NCBI GenBank assembly: GCA_044238605.1
Contig: JBIICY010000004.1
Span: 124,001-188,000, forward strand
DNA from: UBA10438 sp044238605
GTDB lineage: Bacteria > Bacteroidota > Ignavibacteria > Kapaibacteriales > Kapaibacteriaceae
DNA length: 64,000 bases
Direction of reading: 5' to 3'
The notes beneath the pieces were generated by a model. That model did not search any database and had not been told where the DNA came from. It was given only the letters and a program-made list of their open reading frames with translations. Within the stretch, counting starts at the first letter, position 1; each line of letters begins with the position of its first letter. Positions 8,307 through 17,266 of the stretch are shown one piece after another. The translations under genes and the position numbers were made by a program.

Positions 8307-8842
8307 GATTTCCTGCATATGCAGTTATCGGTATCCTGTTGCTTGTGATGGGCTGCAGTGATCGTGCCGTTATTCAGCGCAGTGCTGATGACCCGTTCCT
8401 GCAGGCCCCGTCTCATACTGCTTACAATGTGAAGATCTTGTTCACGGACAGCAGCAGAACGAAGGCAGTGCTCTATGGACGTCAGGGGATCATCAATGAA
8501 CGCACTGGCACCACCACCATCGTGGGGTCGGTTGTGGTTGATTTCTACGACCGCACTGGTCGCGTCGTGGAGGCGCGGCTTACGGCTGATTCTGTCGTTG
8601 TAGATGATCGGACAAAGAACATGACTGCATACGGTGCGGTGCGTGTTGTGTCAGAGCAGCGAAGTGTAACACTCACGACAACCCAACTCGATTGGGTGCA
8701 AAGCACCTCGCGTGTGCGAACCGAGTTGCCTGTGCATATCGAGACCCAAACTGAATCGATCGACGGAACTGGATTCGAATCAAACCAAGATCTTACATCG
8801 TATAGGCTGTTTCAGGTGCGTGGAGTGCGTAGGAAGTCATGA
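8303..8842 (+). CDS. lptC: LptC-like LPS export lipoprotein
   Basis: This 179-residue exported protein begins with a short hydrophobic signal and a lipobox (LLVMGC), so it should be a lipoprotein. The body is beta-rich with repeated short strands (GTTTIVGSVVVDFYD, MTAYGAVRVVSE), as in the OstA/LptC fold that carries LPS from the LptBFG pump across the periplasm. The position right after kdsA supports an LPS role, since lptC often sits near KDO genes. Overall similarity is weak, as is normal for this fast-evolving family, so the name rests on fold pattern, lipobox and context. It is joined to kdsA and tpiA by 4-nt overlaps. Confidence 0.7.
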   Translation: MRFPAYAVIGILLLVMGCSDRAVIQRSADDPFLQAPSHTAYNVKILFTDSSRTKAVLYGRQGIINERTGTTTIVGSVVVDFYDRTGRVVEARLTADSVVVDDRTKNMTAYGAVRVVSEQRSVTLTTTQLDWVQSTSRVRTELPVHIETQTESIDGTGFESNQDLTSYRLFQVRGVRRKS

Positions 8843-9594
8843 AGAAATTTATTGTCGGCAACTGGAAAATGAACCTCACTCATGAGGCTGCGCGCGAGCT
8901 CGTTAGCGCACTTCATGCAAACGGTGCCCACTCAACAGAACAGGTATCCGTGGTGATCTGTCCACCGTTTACAGTACTCTCTGCGCTGCAGGAGCTTACC
9001 GGACACTCCATCGCACTCGGCGCTCAGAACTGTCATACTGCAGAGAAGGGGGCCTACACCGGCGAGATAAGTGCGCAGATGCTCACCGATGTTGGTTGTG
9101 CATATGTGATTGTTGGGCATAGCGAACGCAGGCGTGATCAGCACGAGGATGATGCTCTGATCGGACGCAAAGCGCATCGTGCGCTTGCATCGGATTTGCG
9201 TCCAATAATCTGTGTCGGCGAATCCCTCGAACAACGTCAGCAAGGCATCACGCACAGCGTGATCACGGCTCAGTTGAACGGCATCATCGATGCTGCTTCC
9301 GAGGAGGTAGTAGCATCATCGATCATTGCTTACGAACCAGTCTGGGCCATCGGTACGGGGCTGGCCGCCACGTCAGAGCAGGCGCAGGAAGTGCACCGTG
9401 ATATTCGCCAGCATCTTCAGTCGCGCGGAATATCGAGTACTGTTCCAATCCTCTACGGCGGCAGTGTAACATCGGCAAATGCCTCGTCGCTGTTCGATTG
9501 CCCTGATATCGATGGAGCTCTGGTAGGGGGCGCATCCCTCAACGCGGCTGATTTTGCTGCGATCGTTGCTACAGCACAAAAGGCATGGTCGTGA
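8839..9594 (+). CDS. tpiA: Triosephosphate isomerase
   Basis: This 251-residue TIM barrel interconverts dihydroxyacetone phosphate and glyceraldehyde 3-phosphate in glycolysis and gluconeogenesis. The substrate-binding GNWKMN (N8, K10), catalytic histidine in VIVGHSERR, and catalytic glutamate in AYEPVWAIGTG are all present, as is the phosphate-binding end motif LYGGSV and GALVGGASL. It lies between the lptC-like gene and pgsA and overlaps both, so its product may also help supply the glycerol phosphate backbone for lipid synthesis. One oddity is HSERRRDQHED in place of the more common HSERR followed by a hydrophobic residue. Confidence 0.97.
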   Translation: MKKFIVGNWKMNLTHEAARELVSALHANGAHSTEQVSVVICPPFTVLSALQELTGHSIALGAQNCHTAEKGAYTGEISAQMLTDVGCAYVIVGHSERRRDQHEDDALIGRKAHRALASDLRPIICVGESLEQRQQGITHSVITAQLNGIIDAASEEVVASSIIAYEPVWAIGTGLAATSEQAQEVHRDIRQHLQSRGISSTVPILYGGSVTSANASSLFDCPDIDGALVGGASLNAADFAAIVATAQKAWS

Positions 9595-10181
9595 AGTTTA
9601 CGTACGCCAATATCGTAACGCTTAGTCGGTTCTTTATGGCACCGCTATTCCTGATCTATATGCTCTCGGGAACAGCTACTGGCACCATCACAGCTCTCGT
9701 AATCTTTGTCATTGCTGCATTAACAGACTGGCTGGATGGTTTTTTGGCGAGGAAGTACGGAGAGGTAACTGATCACGGCATTTTTCTCGATCCGCTTGCC
9801 GACAAGGTTCTCACAACATCTGCCTTTGTAGCATTGTACATTCTTGACGTTATGTCGGCATGGATGCTGATCATCATTATAGCCCGTGATTTTGGAACCA
9901 CGGCGATGAGATCTATAGCCGATGATAAGGGCATGACGATGCAGACCAGCTACGTGGCAAAGGTGAAGACCTTCCTGCAGATGGTCGTGATCATTGTTGC
10001 TGTGCTTTGCATCGCACTTCATCGATCAGATCCCGACGGACAGCTTGGTTCCTATGCACGATTCATGCTCATCTATCCGATCATTTCTTCAGGCCTGCTC
10101 CTTGTAACTCTGCTCTCAGTGTACAGCCTGATTCATTACATCATCGTCAACAGGAGACTCTTCAGTCGTGGCAGCTCATAA
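9585..10181 (+). CDS. pgsA: CDP-diacylglycerol-glycerol-3-phosphate 3-phosphatidyltransferase
   Basis: This 198-residue integral membrane enzyme makes phosphatidylglycerol phosphate from CDP-diacylglycerol and glycerol 3-phosphate. The CDP-alcohol phosphotransferase signature DG-x2-AR-x8-G-x3-D-x3-D appears as DWLDGFLARKYGEVTD followed by GIFLDPLADK. Several hydrophobic helices surround it. ATG 9585 is given as start, but GTG 9591 would overlap the tpiA stop as GTGA and gives a protein two residues shorter; either is plausible. The next gene, pgpA, encodes the following step, and their ends overlap by 14 nt. Confidence 0.93.
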   Translation: MVVKFTYANIVTLSRFFMAPLFLIYMLSGTATGTITALVIFVIAALTDWLDGFLARKYGEVTDHGIFLDPLADKVLTTSAFVALYILDVMSAWMLIIIIARDFGTTAMRSIADDKGMTMQTSYVAKVKTFLQMVVIIVAVLCIALHRSDPDGQLGSYARFMLIYPIISSGLLLVTLLSVYSLIHYIIVNRRLFSRGSS

Positions 10182-10695
10182 AATCGCACCTCCAAAACTT
10201 CGATCAGTTCAGGACTATGTTGCCACGTTCGGTGGGGTTGGACTGCTCCCGATCATGCCGGGCTCATACTGTAGCCTGCTTGTAGCCCTTCCTGCAGCGT
10301 ACGGATCGCTCATCGCGTTGTGGCCAACAGAAACCATGCAGATGTATTACGGTGTGGCGTTTCTGGTGTTCACGATCATCGGTGCGTGGTCGTGCACGCA
10401 CGTGCAGAAGAATTGGGGACACGACCCAAGCGTTGTGGTAATCGATGAAGCCGCTGGCATGAGTCTCACGCTTATGTTTCCGATGGCCTACAACGGGCTG
10501 GCACTCTGGGCAACAGCAGTGCTGTTATTCCGAATCTTTGACGTTATGAAGCCCTGGCCAATGAACATCATCAATGACCGTACGGAAGCATGGGCTGTGA
10601 TGGGAGATGACCTTGTAGCAGGCCTTGTGGCCGGGTTCTCAACGCAACTTGTTGGTGCTGCACTCTTGGCACTGGGCATCGGACTTGCAATGTAA
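10168..10695 (+). CDS. pgpA: Phosphatidylglycerophosphatase A
   Basis: This 175-residue membrane enzyme removes the phosphate from phosphatidylglycerol phosphate to give phosphatidylglycerol, directly after the PgsA step. The PgpA signature is seen as GSYCSLL near the N-terminus, then HDPSVVVIDEAAGM, FRIFDVMKPWP and MGDDLVAGLVAG. The start is GTG 10168, inside the end of pgsA; no better ATG lies near. The C-terminus is a hydrophobic helix. It is the last gene of the kdsA run, and a 174-nt gap with a likely promoter for HU follows. Confidence 0.93.
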   Translation: MAAHKIAPPKLRSVQDYVATFGGVGLLPIMPGSYCSLLVALPAAYGSLIALWPTETMQMYYGVAFLVFTIIGAWSCTHVQKNWGHDPSVVVIDEAAGMSLTLMFPMAYNGLALWATAVLLFRIFDVMKPWPMNIINDRTEAWAVMGDDLVAGLVAGFSTQLVGAALLALGIGLAM

Positions 10696-10795
10696 TCATG
10701 CCGTAATGCATCGTTTCTGGCCCCATTTTACGGGCATCTCAGAGGATAAAGCCCCTGAAAGCCCCATGAAATAGGTCGATGTGGAGAATTCATAC

Positions 10796-10826
10796 TTGAA
10801 ACGCCCTGTAAACAGAGCATATTTTG
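10796..10826 (+). promoter_or_regulatory. Possible promoter of the HU gene
   Basis: TTGAAA at 10796-10801 is followed by TATTTTG at about 10820-10826, which matches the weaker form of the TAnnTTTG box seen at kdsA. The start codon is about 44 nt further on, after a GGGGG ribosome-binding-like tract at 10860-10864. Confidence 0.35.
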
Positions 10827-10869
10827 CGATTACAACTGGTTTTATCCAATCGTTTACATGGGGGTTCCT

Positions 10870-11220
10870 ATGAACAAAGCAGAGCTTGTAGAAGCTATTG
10901 CTAATGCTGCCGGACTCAGCAAGTCACAAGCAGACACAGCGCTCAACGCAACAATCGGCGCAATCAAGGCCGAGTTGGGCAAGGGTGGCAGCGTTTCTCT
11001 TATTGGTTTCGGATCATTCAGCGTTGGCAAGCGCGGTGCACGCACAGGTCGCAACCCAGCAACGGGTGCTACGATCAAGATCGCAGCTCGCAAGGTTGCT
11101 AAGTTCTCAGCAGGTGCAGACCTTAAGGCCACTGTGAACGGCGATAAGAAGTCTGCTGCCAAGAAGGCAGCTCCGAAGAAGGCAGCTCCAAAGAAAGTTG
11201 CAGCCAAGAAGAAGAAGTAA
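10870..11220 (+). CDS. hup: HU-family DNA-binding protein with lysine/alanine-rich tail
   Basis: This 116-residue nucleoid protein has the HU/IHF core in residues 1-92: MNKAELVEAIA, then LIGFGSFSV and the arm motif RTGRNPATGATI. It bends and compacts DNA as a dimer. The last ~24 residues are almost only K, A and P (KKAAPKKAAPKK), resembling histone H1-type tails found on HU of some actinobacteria and Bacteroidota. ATG 10870 is chosen because the core begins there and GGGGG lies just upstream; an earlier in-frame start at 10858 would add MGVP. It is monocistronic: a strong terminator follows at once. Confidence 0.95.
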   Translation: MNKAELVEAIANAAGLSKSQADTALNATIGAIKAELGKGGSVSLIGFGSFSVGKRGARTGRNPATGATIKIAARKVAKFSAGADLKATVNGDKKSAAKKAAPKKAAPKKVAAKKKK

Positions 11221-11233
11221 TTGAGATTTTCAG

Positions 11234-11260
11234 AGCCCGCCAATTGGCGGGCTTTTTTTT
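11234..11260 (+). terminator. Intrinsic terminator of the HU gene
   Basis: AGCCCGCC (11234-11241) and GGCGGGCT (11246-11253) form a perfect 8-bp stem with loop AATT, followed by eight T residues at 11253-11260. The stop codon of the HU gene is 14 nt before the stem. Confidence 0.93.
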
Positions 11261-11264
11261 GCCC

Positions 11265-11272
11265 TATTTTTG
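11265..11272 (+). promoter_or_regulatory. TATTTTTG promoter box before pyrB
   Basis: TATTTTTG matches the Bacteroidota -7 consensus TAnnTTTG exactly. A TTG (11244-11246) lies 18 nt upstream, as expected of the -33 element, although it falls inside the HU terminator stem. The first ATG (11279) is only 6 nt downstream, so the transcript would be leaderless. Confidence 0.6.
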
Positions 11273-11278
11273 CAGTCG

Positions 11279-12193
11279 ATGTCGATGCGCCACCTTCTGT
11301 CGAGTCAGCAATTATCCGTCGAGAGTATCACTGAGATCCTCGATACGGCTTCGGCATTCCTAACACCGAGCGGGCTTGTACCGGTCCTGCCACGGACGCT
11401 TGAGAACAAGCGCTTTGTTCTCGCGTTCTTCGAACCTTCTACCCGCACAAGATTGTCCTTCGAAGCAGCTGTCCAACGCCTCGGAGGCTCTGCTGTTGTG
11501 TTCTCCCAATTAGGCAGCAGTGTTGAAAAAGGCGAGACGCTGCAGGAGACCATCACTACGATTGAATCCATGGGATTCGATGGGATAGTTATTCGACATG
11601 CCGGAAATGGTACGCATGCAGCGATAGCCTCGTATTCAAGGATGTCCGTGATCAATGCCGGAGAAGGGTCCATAGCACATCCCACGCAAGCGCTGCTTGA
11701 TGCATCAACGATTCGTGAGCGTTTTGGCAGCATCAACGGCGTCAAGGTTGCAATCGTCGGAGATCTGGGACATTCGAGAGTTGCACGGTCAACGTCGGAC
11801 ATCCTTGTGCGCATGGGTGCAGAAGTTGCCACATGTGCTCCTGAAACCCTTCGTCCAACCGACGCCGACCTTTCTCGCCTCCAACGTTTTGACACCATTG
11901 ATGAAGCACTCACCTGGGCAGACGTGATCTTTCTGCTGCGAATCCAGCGTGAACGCATCACCGATGATATCGTTCCGAGTGTCGACGTCTACCGTGAACG
12001 CTATGCGATGACCACCAGTAGAGCTGCACAGTTCCCCAACGTCGTTATCATGCACCCAGGCCCAGTCAATGTAGGTGTAGAACTCGACGAAGAGCTGCTG
12101 TCGGTTCCTCAGAGCCTTATACACAGACAGGTTACACACGGCGTTGCAACACGCATGGCCGTGCTTCAGATGATTTTTTCGAACAACGGTTAA
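11279..12193 (+). CDS. pyrB: Aspartate carbamoyltransferase catalytic chain
   Basis: This 304-residue enzyme joins carbamoyl phosphate and aspartate in the second step of pyrimidine synthesis. The carbamoyl-phosphate loop FFEPSTRTRLSFE, the HPTQALLD motif, IVGDLGHSRVARS and the C-terminal HPGPVNVGVEL are typical. ATG 11279 or ATG 11285 may be the start; a TTG at 11270 lies within the promoter box and is unlikely. carB follows after 15 nt, and its product makes the carbamoyl phosphate used here, so the pair forms a functional operon. No pyrI regulatory-chain gene is adjacent. Confidence 0.96.
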   Translation: MSMRHLLSSQQLSVESITEILDTASAFLTPSGLVPVLPRTLENKRFVLAFFEPSTRTRLSFEAAVQRLGGSAVVFSQLGSSVEKGETLQETITTIESMGFDGIVIRHAGNGTHAAIASYSRMSVINAGEGSIAHPTQALLDASTIRERFGSINGVKVAIVGDLGHSRVARSTSDILVRMGAEVATCAPETLRPTDADLSRLQRFDTIDEALTWADVIFLLRIQRERITDDIVPSVDVYRERYAMTTSRAAQFPNVVIMHPGPVNVGVELDEELLSVPQSLIHRQVTHGVATRMAVLQMIFSNNG

Positions 12194-12208
12194 CACTGCC
12201 ACAGAACA

Positions 12209-15200
12209 ATGCCAAAACGTACAGACATCAAAACAATTCTCGTCATTGGTTCCGGTCCGATCGTCATCGGGCAGGCCTGCGAATTCGACTACTCAGGAAC
12301 GCAGGCATGCAAGGTGCTCCGAGAGGAAGGATTCAGAGTTGTACTGATCAATTCGAATCCGGCAACCATCATGACGGATCCCAATATTGCTGATGCCACG
12401 TATGTAGAGCCGATCACCCCGTATTACATCGAAGAGGTGATCAAGAAAGAAAAGCCTGATGCAATCCTTCCAACCATGGGCGGACAAGTGGCTCTCAACG
12501 CTGCTGTTGCGCTTCATGAAGAGGGCATTCTTGAGAAGTACGGTATTGAGCTCATTGGTTCAAAGATCGAATCGATACACAAGGCCGAAGACCGCGAGTT
12601 GTTTCTGAATGCCATGAATAAGATTGGCATGGATATGGCGCGTGGCGGTTTTGTGCATGCCTTTGAAGAGGGCATGGCCATGATCGACGAGATCGGCTTT
12701 CCTGCGATCATTCGTCCATCGTTCACGCTCGGCGGAACAGGCGGCGGCATTGCCTACAACATGGAAGAATATCGCGAGCTTCTGCGGAACGGTCTGGTGG
12801 CAAGCCCCATTAGCAGAGTACTTGTCGAAGAGAGCATCATCGGCTGGAAGGAGTATGAGCTCGAGGTGATGCGGGATACCAAGGACAACGTGGTGATCAT
12901 CTGTTCGATCGAAAATGTTGACCCAATGGGCGTTCATACCGGTGACTCGATCACCGTTGCTCCAGCACAGACGCTCACAGACCGCGAATACCAGCGCATG
13001 CGCGATGCTTCGCTGAAGATCATCCGCGAGATCGGAGTTGAAACAGGGGGCTCGAATATCCAGTTTGCCGTTAACCCTGCAAACGGACGCATGGTCGTGA
13101 TCGAGATGAATCCTCGCGTGTCACGCAGCTCGGCCCTTGCATCAAAGGCAACCGGATTCCCGATTGCTAAGATTGCCGCCAAACTTGCAATTGGCTATAC
13201 GCTTGATGAGATCATCAACGATATCACGAAGAAAACACCTGCATGCTTTGAGCCTTCGATCGATTATGTGGTTGTAAAGGTTCCGAGATGGGACTTTGAG
13301 AAGTTCCACGAGTCAGACAACACGCTGGGTATCCAGATGAAGTCTGTAGGCGAAGCCATGGCCTTTGGCCGCACCTTCAAGGAAGCATTACAGAAGTGCA
13401 TGCGGTCTCTCGAACAGAAACGCTACGGTTTTGGTTTTGATCAACTGCGCTATCTCGAAGACACTCCGCACGATGGGGAAACGCAAGCCCCATTGCATGT
13501 ACGACTCGGACAGCGCACGTCTCGTTCGATGGATGATCTATGCGATGCTCTGCGTGCAGGAATGACCATTGATGAGATCCATGCGATATCGAAGTACGAT
13601 CCGTGGTTCATCGTGCAGTGTAAGCAGATTGTTGATGAAGCTATGAGCTTGATCGATGATGTGCGCTCCCATGCGGAATCGCTCTCTCGCATTTCACGCG
13701 TTAGAATGCACAAGCTTAAGCGGTATGGTTTCAGTGATGTACAGCTTGCTTTGCTCTTTGGTGCATCCGAAGAGGATGTTCGTCAGCGCAGGCGTGAGCT
13801 CGGCGTGCTTCCAGTCTTCAAGACCGTTGACACCTGTGCAGCAGAGTTTGAATCGGAAACACCATATCACTACTCATGCTACGATACGGAAAACGAGGCG
13901 CGGCCGAGCACGAACAAGAAAGTCATCATCCTTGGTAGCGGTCCTAACCGCATCGGACAGGGTATCGAGTTTGATTACTGCTGTGTACAGGGAGTGTTTG
14001 CTCTGCGCGAGATGGGGTACGAAGCAATCATGATTAACTGTAATCCGGAGACAGTGTCAACGGATTATGACACAACAAGCAGACTGTACTTTGAACCGCT
14101 AACGTTCGAAGACGTGATGAATGTTATCGACCTCGAAAAGCCTGATGGCGTAGTGATCACCTTTGGCGGACAGACCCCGCTGAAGCTTGCGCAGCGTCTA
14201 GCAAAGGCCGGTGTGCCATTGATTGGTACTTCTCCCGAAGGCATTGATCTTGCTGAAGACAGACAGCGCTTCGGAGATCTGCTCTCAAAGCTCAGTATCC
14301 CATGTCCACCATGGGGCACAAGCACCGACGAAGAACACGCAGTTGAAATCGCTGAACGGGTTGGGTATCCAGTTCTCGTGCGTCCATCATATGTGCTTGG
14401 CGGACGTGCCATGCAGATCTGCTATCGCGAAGATGCTCTTCGTGCATATATGCGTAAAGCCATAGCCGAAGATCCGTCGCGTCCGGTATTGATAGACCAC
14501 TTCCTCGAAAACGCAACAGAGTTCGATGTTGATGCCATCAGCGACGGCACAACCACTGTTATCGGTGGGATGATGCAGCACATCGAAGAAGCCGGTATTC
14601 ACTCCGGCGATTCCTCTTGTGTTCTTCCGCCATATAGCATCGGACAGGACGTGCTAGATGTGATGAAAGAACATGCAGTAAAGATTGCGAAGGAGCTCAA
14701 GGTTATCGGACTCCTCAACATGCAGTTTGCTGTGCAGAACGGCAACGTCTATCTGCTTGAGGTAAACCCCCGTGCTTCCCGAACAGTACCGTTCGTTTCA
14801 AAGGCCACGGGCGTAAAGCTTGCACAGATCGCTACACGCGTGATGGTAGGGCATGAGCTTGCATCGTTGAACATGCCCGAGTTCGATCCAAAGATGACGC
14901 GTACGGCGATCAAGGAATCTGTGTTCCCATTTGCAAAATTCCCGCATGCCAGTGTGTTTCTGGGTCCGGAAATGAGGTCTACGGGCGAAGTAATGGGCAT
15001 GGATTCGTCCTTTGGTGTGGCACTTGTAAAAGCTCACATCTCTGCTGGACAAACACTTCTGAATGAAGGCAGCGTGTTTGTCTCGCTCAGCTCACACGAT
15101 AAAAATCAACGTGCCATCGAAATGGTACGGGGCTATGCAGACCTCGGATTTAAGATCCTTGCCACAAGCGGAACGGCAGACTTCTGCGAGCAGCACGGCG

Positions 15201-15475
15201 TCACAGCCACAAAGGTCTTGAAGCACTATGAAGGTAGACCAAGCATCATTGATCAGATTGCCAACGGCGACGTGGCAATTGTGATCAACACGCCGCTCGG
15301 AGAGAATGCCCGCTACGACGAGGCCGTGATGGGCAGAACGGCGATGAAGTATAAAGTACCGTTCTTTACAACCCTTGCCGCGGCTGAGGCCTCACTGCAT
15401 GGTGTAAAGGCACTTCGTGAGCAAGTCTTCACGTCTACGTCACTGCAGGATTACTATGTCTCGGACGCGTCCTGA
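12209..15475 (+). CDS. carB: Carbamoyl-phosphate synthase large chain
   Basis: This 1088-residue enzyme makes carbamoyl phosphate from bicarbonate, ATP and ammonia delivered by CarA. It has the internal duplication of two ATP-grasp halves: GSGPIVIGQACEFDYSGTQ near residue 14 and GSGPNRIGQGIEFDYCCVQ near residue 574. Each half has its own metal-binding E...N motif (VIEMNPRVSRSSALASKATG; LLEVNPRASRTVPFVSKATG). The C-terminal MGS-like allosteric domain includes GFKILATSGTADF. Full length, no defect. carA is not in the window. The stop is 20 nt inside the prmC gene. Confidence 0.98.
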   Translation: MPKRTDIKTILVIGSGPIVIGQACEFDYSGTQACKVLREEGFRVVLINSNPATIMTDPNIADATYVEPITPYYIEEVIKKEKPDAILPTMGGQVALNAAVALHEEGILEKYGIELIGSKIESIHKAEDRELFLNAMNKIGMDMARGGFVHAFEEGMAMIDEIGFPAIIRPSFTLGGTGGGIAYNMEEYRELLRNGLVASPISRVLVEESIIGWKEYELEVMRDTKDNVVIICSIENVDPMGVHTGDSITVAPAQTLTDREYQRMRDASLKIIREIGVETGGSNIQFAVNPANGRMVVIEMNPRVSRSSALASKATGFPIAKIAAKLAIGYTLDEIINDITKKTPACFEPSIDYVVVKVPRWDFEKFHESDNTLGIQMKSVGEAMAFGRTFKEALQKCMRSLEQKRYGFGFDQLRYLEDTPHDGETQAPLHVRLGQRTSRSMDDLCDALRAGMTIDEIHAISKYDPWFIVQCKQIVDEAMSLIDDVRSHAESLSRISRVRMHKLKRYGFSDVQLALLFGASEEDVRQRRRELGVLPVFKTVDTCAAEFESETPYHYSCYDTENEARPSTNKKVIILGSGPNRIGQGIEFDYCCVQGVFALREMGYEAIMINCNPETVSTDYDTTSRLYFEPLTFEDVMNVIDLEKPDGVVITFGGQTPLKLAQRLAKAGVPLIGTSPEGIDLAEDRQRFGDLLSKLSIPCPPWGTSTDEEHAVEIAERVGYPVLVRPSYVLGGRAMQICYREDALRAYMRKAIAEDPSRPVLIDHFLENATEFDVDAISDGTTTVIGGMMQHIEEAGIHSGDSSCVLPPYSIGQDVLDVMKEHAVKIAKELKVIGLLNMQFAVQNGNVYLLEVNPRASRTVPFVSKATGVKLAQIATRVMVGHELASLNMPEFDPKMTRTAIKESVFPFAKFPHASVFLGPEMRSTGEVMGMDSSFGVALVKAHISAGQTLLNEGSVFVSLSSHDKNQRAIEMVRGYADLGFKILATSGTADFCEQHGVTATKVLKHYEGRPSIIDQIANGDVAIVINTPLGENARYDEAVMGRTAMKYKVPFFTTLAAAEASLHGVKALREQVFTSTSLQDYYVSDAS

Positions 15476-16337
15476 ACTGCCACAGGTCTGGACCGTTCGT
15501 GATATCATCCAGTGGGGCAAGGAATTTTTCACGAACAGAGAAATCGACGAGGCCCGGCGCACCATCGAGATGATGGTCTGTGCCGTGCTGAATGTAAAGC
15601 GCATCGATCTCTACACAGATCACGACCGCCCCCTCTCGAAGGATGAACTTGCTCTGCTGCGTTCGATGGTTCAGCGCAGAATCGCACGTGAACCGCTGCA
15701 GTACATCACCGGCAAGGCAGATTTTTACGGAAGCACGTACATCGTAACGCCCTCAGTGCTGATTCCAAGGCCTGAAACAGAACTCATATCAGACAGAGTT
15801 GCCCGGTACTGCAACGCACGGGGAGATCAGGAGCTTCGGTGTCTGGACATAGGAACCGGCTCTGGCTGCGTGCCGATCTCGATCATCAAGCACACACGGA
15901 ACACTGCGTGGACTGCTGTAGACATCTCGTCTGAAGCGCTCGACGTTGCCAGACAGAACGCTGAGGCACTTGATGCATCTGGAAGAATAACCTTTGCGCA
16001 ATGTGATTTCCTTGCCGAAGTACCGCCTGGTGGACCGTGGGACATCGTGACGATGAACCCTCCATATATCGGGCAGCAAGACATGCAGGAGCTCGAGCCC
16101 GAAGTGGGTGCCCATGAGCCGCATCAAGCCTTGACAGACGATGCCGACGGGCTCACGTTTTATCGAAGGGCTGCCGAAATCTTCAATCAACTTGTCAGCC
16201 CTGCCGGCTACATGTTCCTCGAAATAGGGTATGGACAGCACCTCGATGTGGAAAACATTATGCACTCGCATGGACTTGTAACCACAACAATCCCCGATCT
16301 GGCAGGCATTCCAAGGCTGATAGTCGTAGAGCGATAA
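15456..16337 (+). CDS. prmC: Release factor glutamine methyltransferase
   Basis: This 293-residue SAM-dependent enzyme methylates the glutamine of the GGQ loop in release factors RF1 and RF2. It has the N-terminal helical PrmC domain (about 1-85, with EPLQYITGKADFYG), the SAM motif I LDIGTGSGCVPIS, and the catalytic NPPYIG motif for amide nitrogen methylation. ATG 15456 is preferred because the family begins about here; an earlier in-frame ATG would extend it inside carB. It overlaps the carB end, so it is probably co-transcribed with pyrB-carB. Confidence 0.94.
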   Translation: MSRTRPELPQVWTVRDIIQWGKEFFTNREIDEARRTIEMMVCAVLNVKRIDLYTDHDRPLSKDELALLRSMVQRRIAREPLQYITGKADFYGSTYIVTPSVLIPRPETELISDRVARYCNARGDQELRCLDIGTGSGCVPISIIKHTRNTAWTAVDISSEALDVARQNAEALDASGRITFAQCDFLAEVPPGGPWDIVTMNPPYIGQQDMQELEPEVGAHEPHQALTDDADGLTFYRRAAEIFNQLVSPAGYMFLEIGYGQHLDVENIMHSHGLVTTTIPDLAGIPRLIVVER

Positions 16338-16456
16338 ACGTAACGATATCGTAATGAAGCACACCAAATCACCTCTGGGATGCGTCATTTTTCGTAGATT
16401 CGACGACTTTAAACAACGGAACTAACAACATTATCTATCTCAGCAAGGGTTGAAGT

Positions 16457-17236
16457 ATGAAGAACTTGACGAACGTGATCTTCATCGGTGGATGTACGAT
16501 TGCAGCATATCTCCTGTACTACATGGTTCTGGGGAATCCTGGCAACTTTAATGACGTCGAAAAGCTCGACCCAAAGAACGCACTCGGCACGATCTATACT
16601 GGGGGCTTCCTTGTAGGTCTTCTTATCGCCTGTATCCTGATCGCCATCACCTTTACGATCGAGCGTATGCTTACGATCGGTAAGGCAGGGGGCAGGGGCG
16701 ACATGAAGTCGTTCGGTCACACAGTTGTTGAGAATGTTCAAAAGGGCAATTACAGCGCAGCAATCGCAGCTTGCGATGAACAGCGTGGATCGCTTGCCAA
16801 CGTGCTTCGCGCAGCAGTTTCGCGTTACCAGTCGATCGAAAAGGATGCCGCACTTACTGGTGACCAGAAGATCGCCGAAACACAGCGTGTGATCGACGAG
16901 AACATGAACCTTGAGACACCGCTTCTTGAAAAGAACCTTCCAATCCTGTCAACAGTTGCTTCGGTTGCAACGATGATTGGTCTTCTTGGAACAACTCTTG
17001 GTATGATCCGCTCGTTCCAAGCACTCGGTGCTTCGGGAACGGTTTCTGCACAGGCTCTCTCGATCGGTATCTCAGAAGCTCTCTATAACACCGCCGGCGG
17101 TCTTATCGCAGCTATCCTGTCGATCATTGCCTATAACTACTTCACATCGAAGGTGGACGACTTTACGTACCGCATGGACGAGGCATTGCTCGACCTCATG
17201 CAGTCACTCGCTGTTAAGACTGGCACAAAAGCCTAA
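16457..17236 (+). CDS. exbB: MotA/TolQ/ExbB proton-channel family protein
   Basis: This 259-residue inner-membrane protein is the ExbB-like component of a TonB motor that uses the proton gradient. It has an N-terminal membrane helix (about 8-28), a second helix (about 50-72), a cytoplasmic loop, and the two conserved C-terminal helices around PILSTVASVATMIGLLGTTLGM and SIGISEALYNTAGGLIAAIL, the MotA_ExbB signature. Followed by two exbD genes and tonB in one strand with short gaps, so it is the first gene of a complete energy-transducing operon. ExbB is preferred over TolQ because a tonB-type gene closes the operon. Confidence 0.92.
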   Translation: MKNLTNVIFIGGCTIAAYLLYYMVLGNPGNFNDVEKLDPKNALGTIYTGGFLVGLLIACILIAITFTIERMLTIGKAGGRGDMKSFGHTVVENVQKGNYSAAIAACDEQRGSLANVLRAAVSRYQSIEKDAALTGDQKIAETQRVIDENMNLETPLLEKNLPILSTVASVATMIGLLGTTLGMIRSFQALGASGTVSAQALSIGISEALYNTAGGLIAAILSIIAYNYFTSKVDDFTYRMDEALLDLMQSLAVKTGTKA

Positions 17237-17266
17237 CGTAGCTCCACTCCGGTTAAGGAAGATCAC

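Noticed and set aside
16325..16350. ACGATATCGT palindrome after prmC as a terminator or operator
   Set aside because: It is only 10 nt and no T run or repeated copy supports a role.
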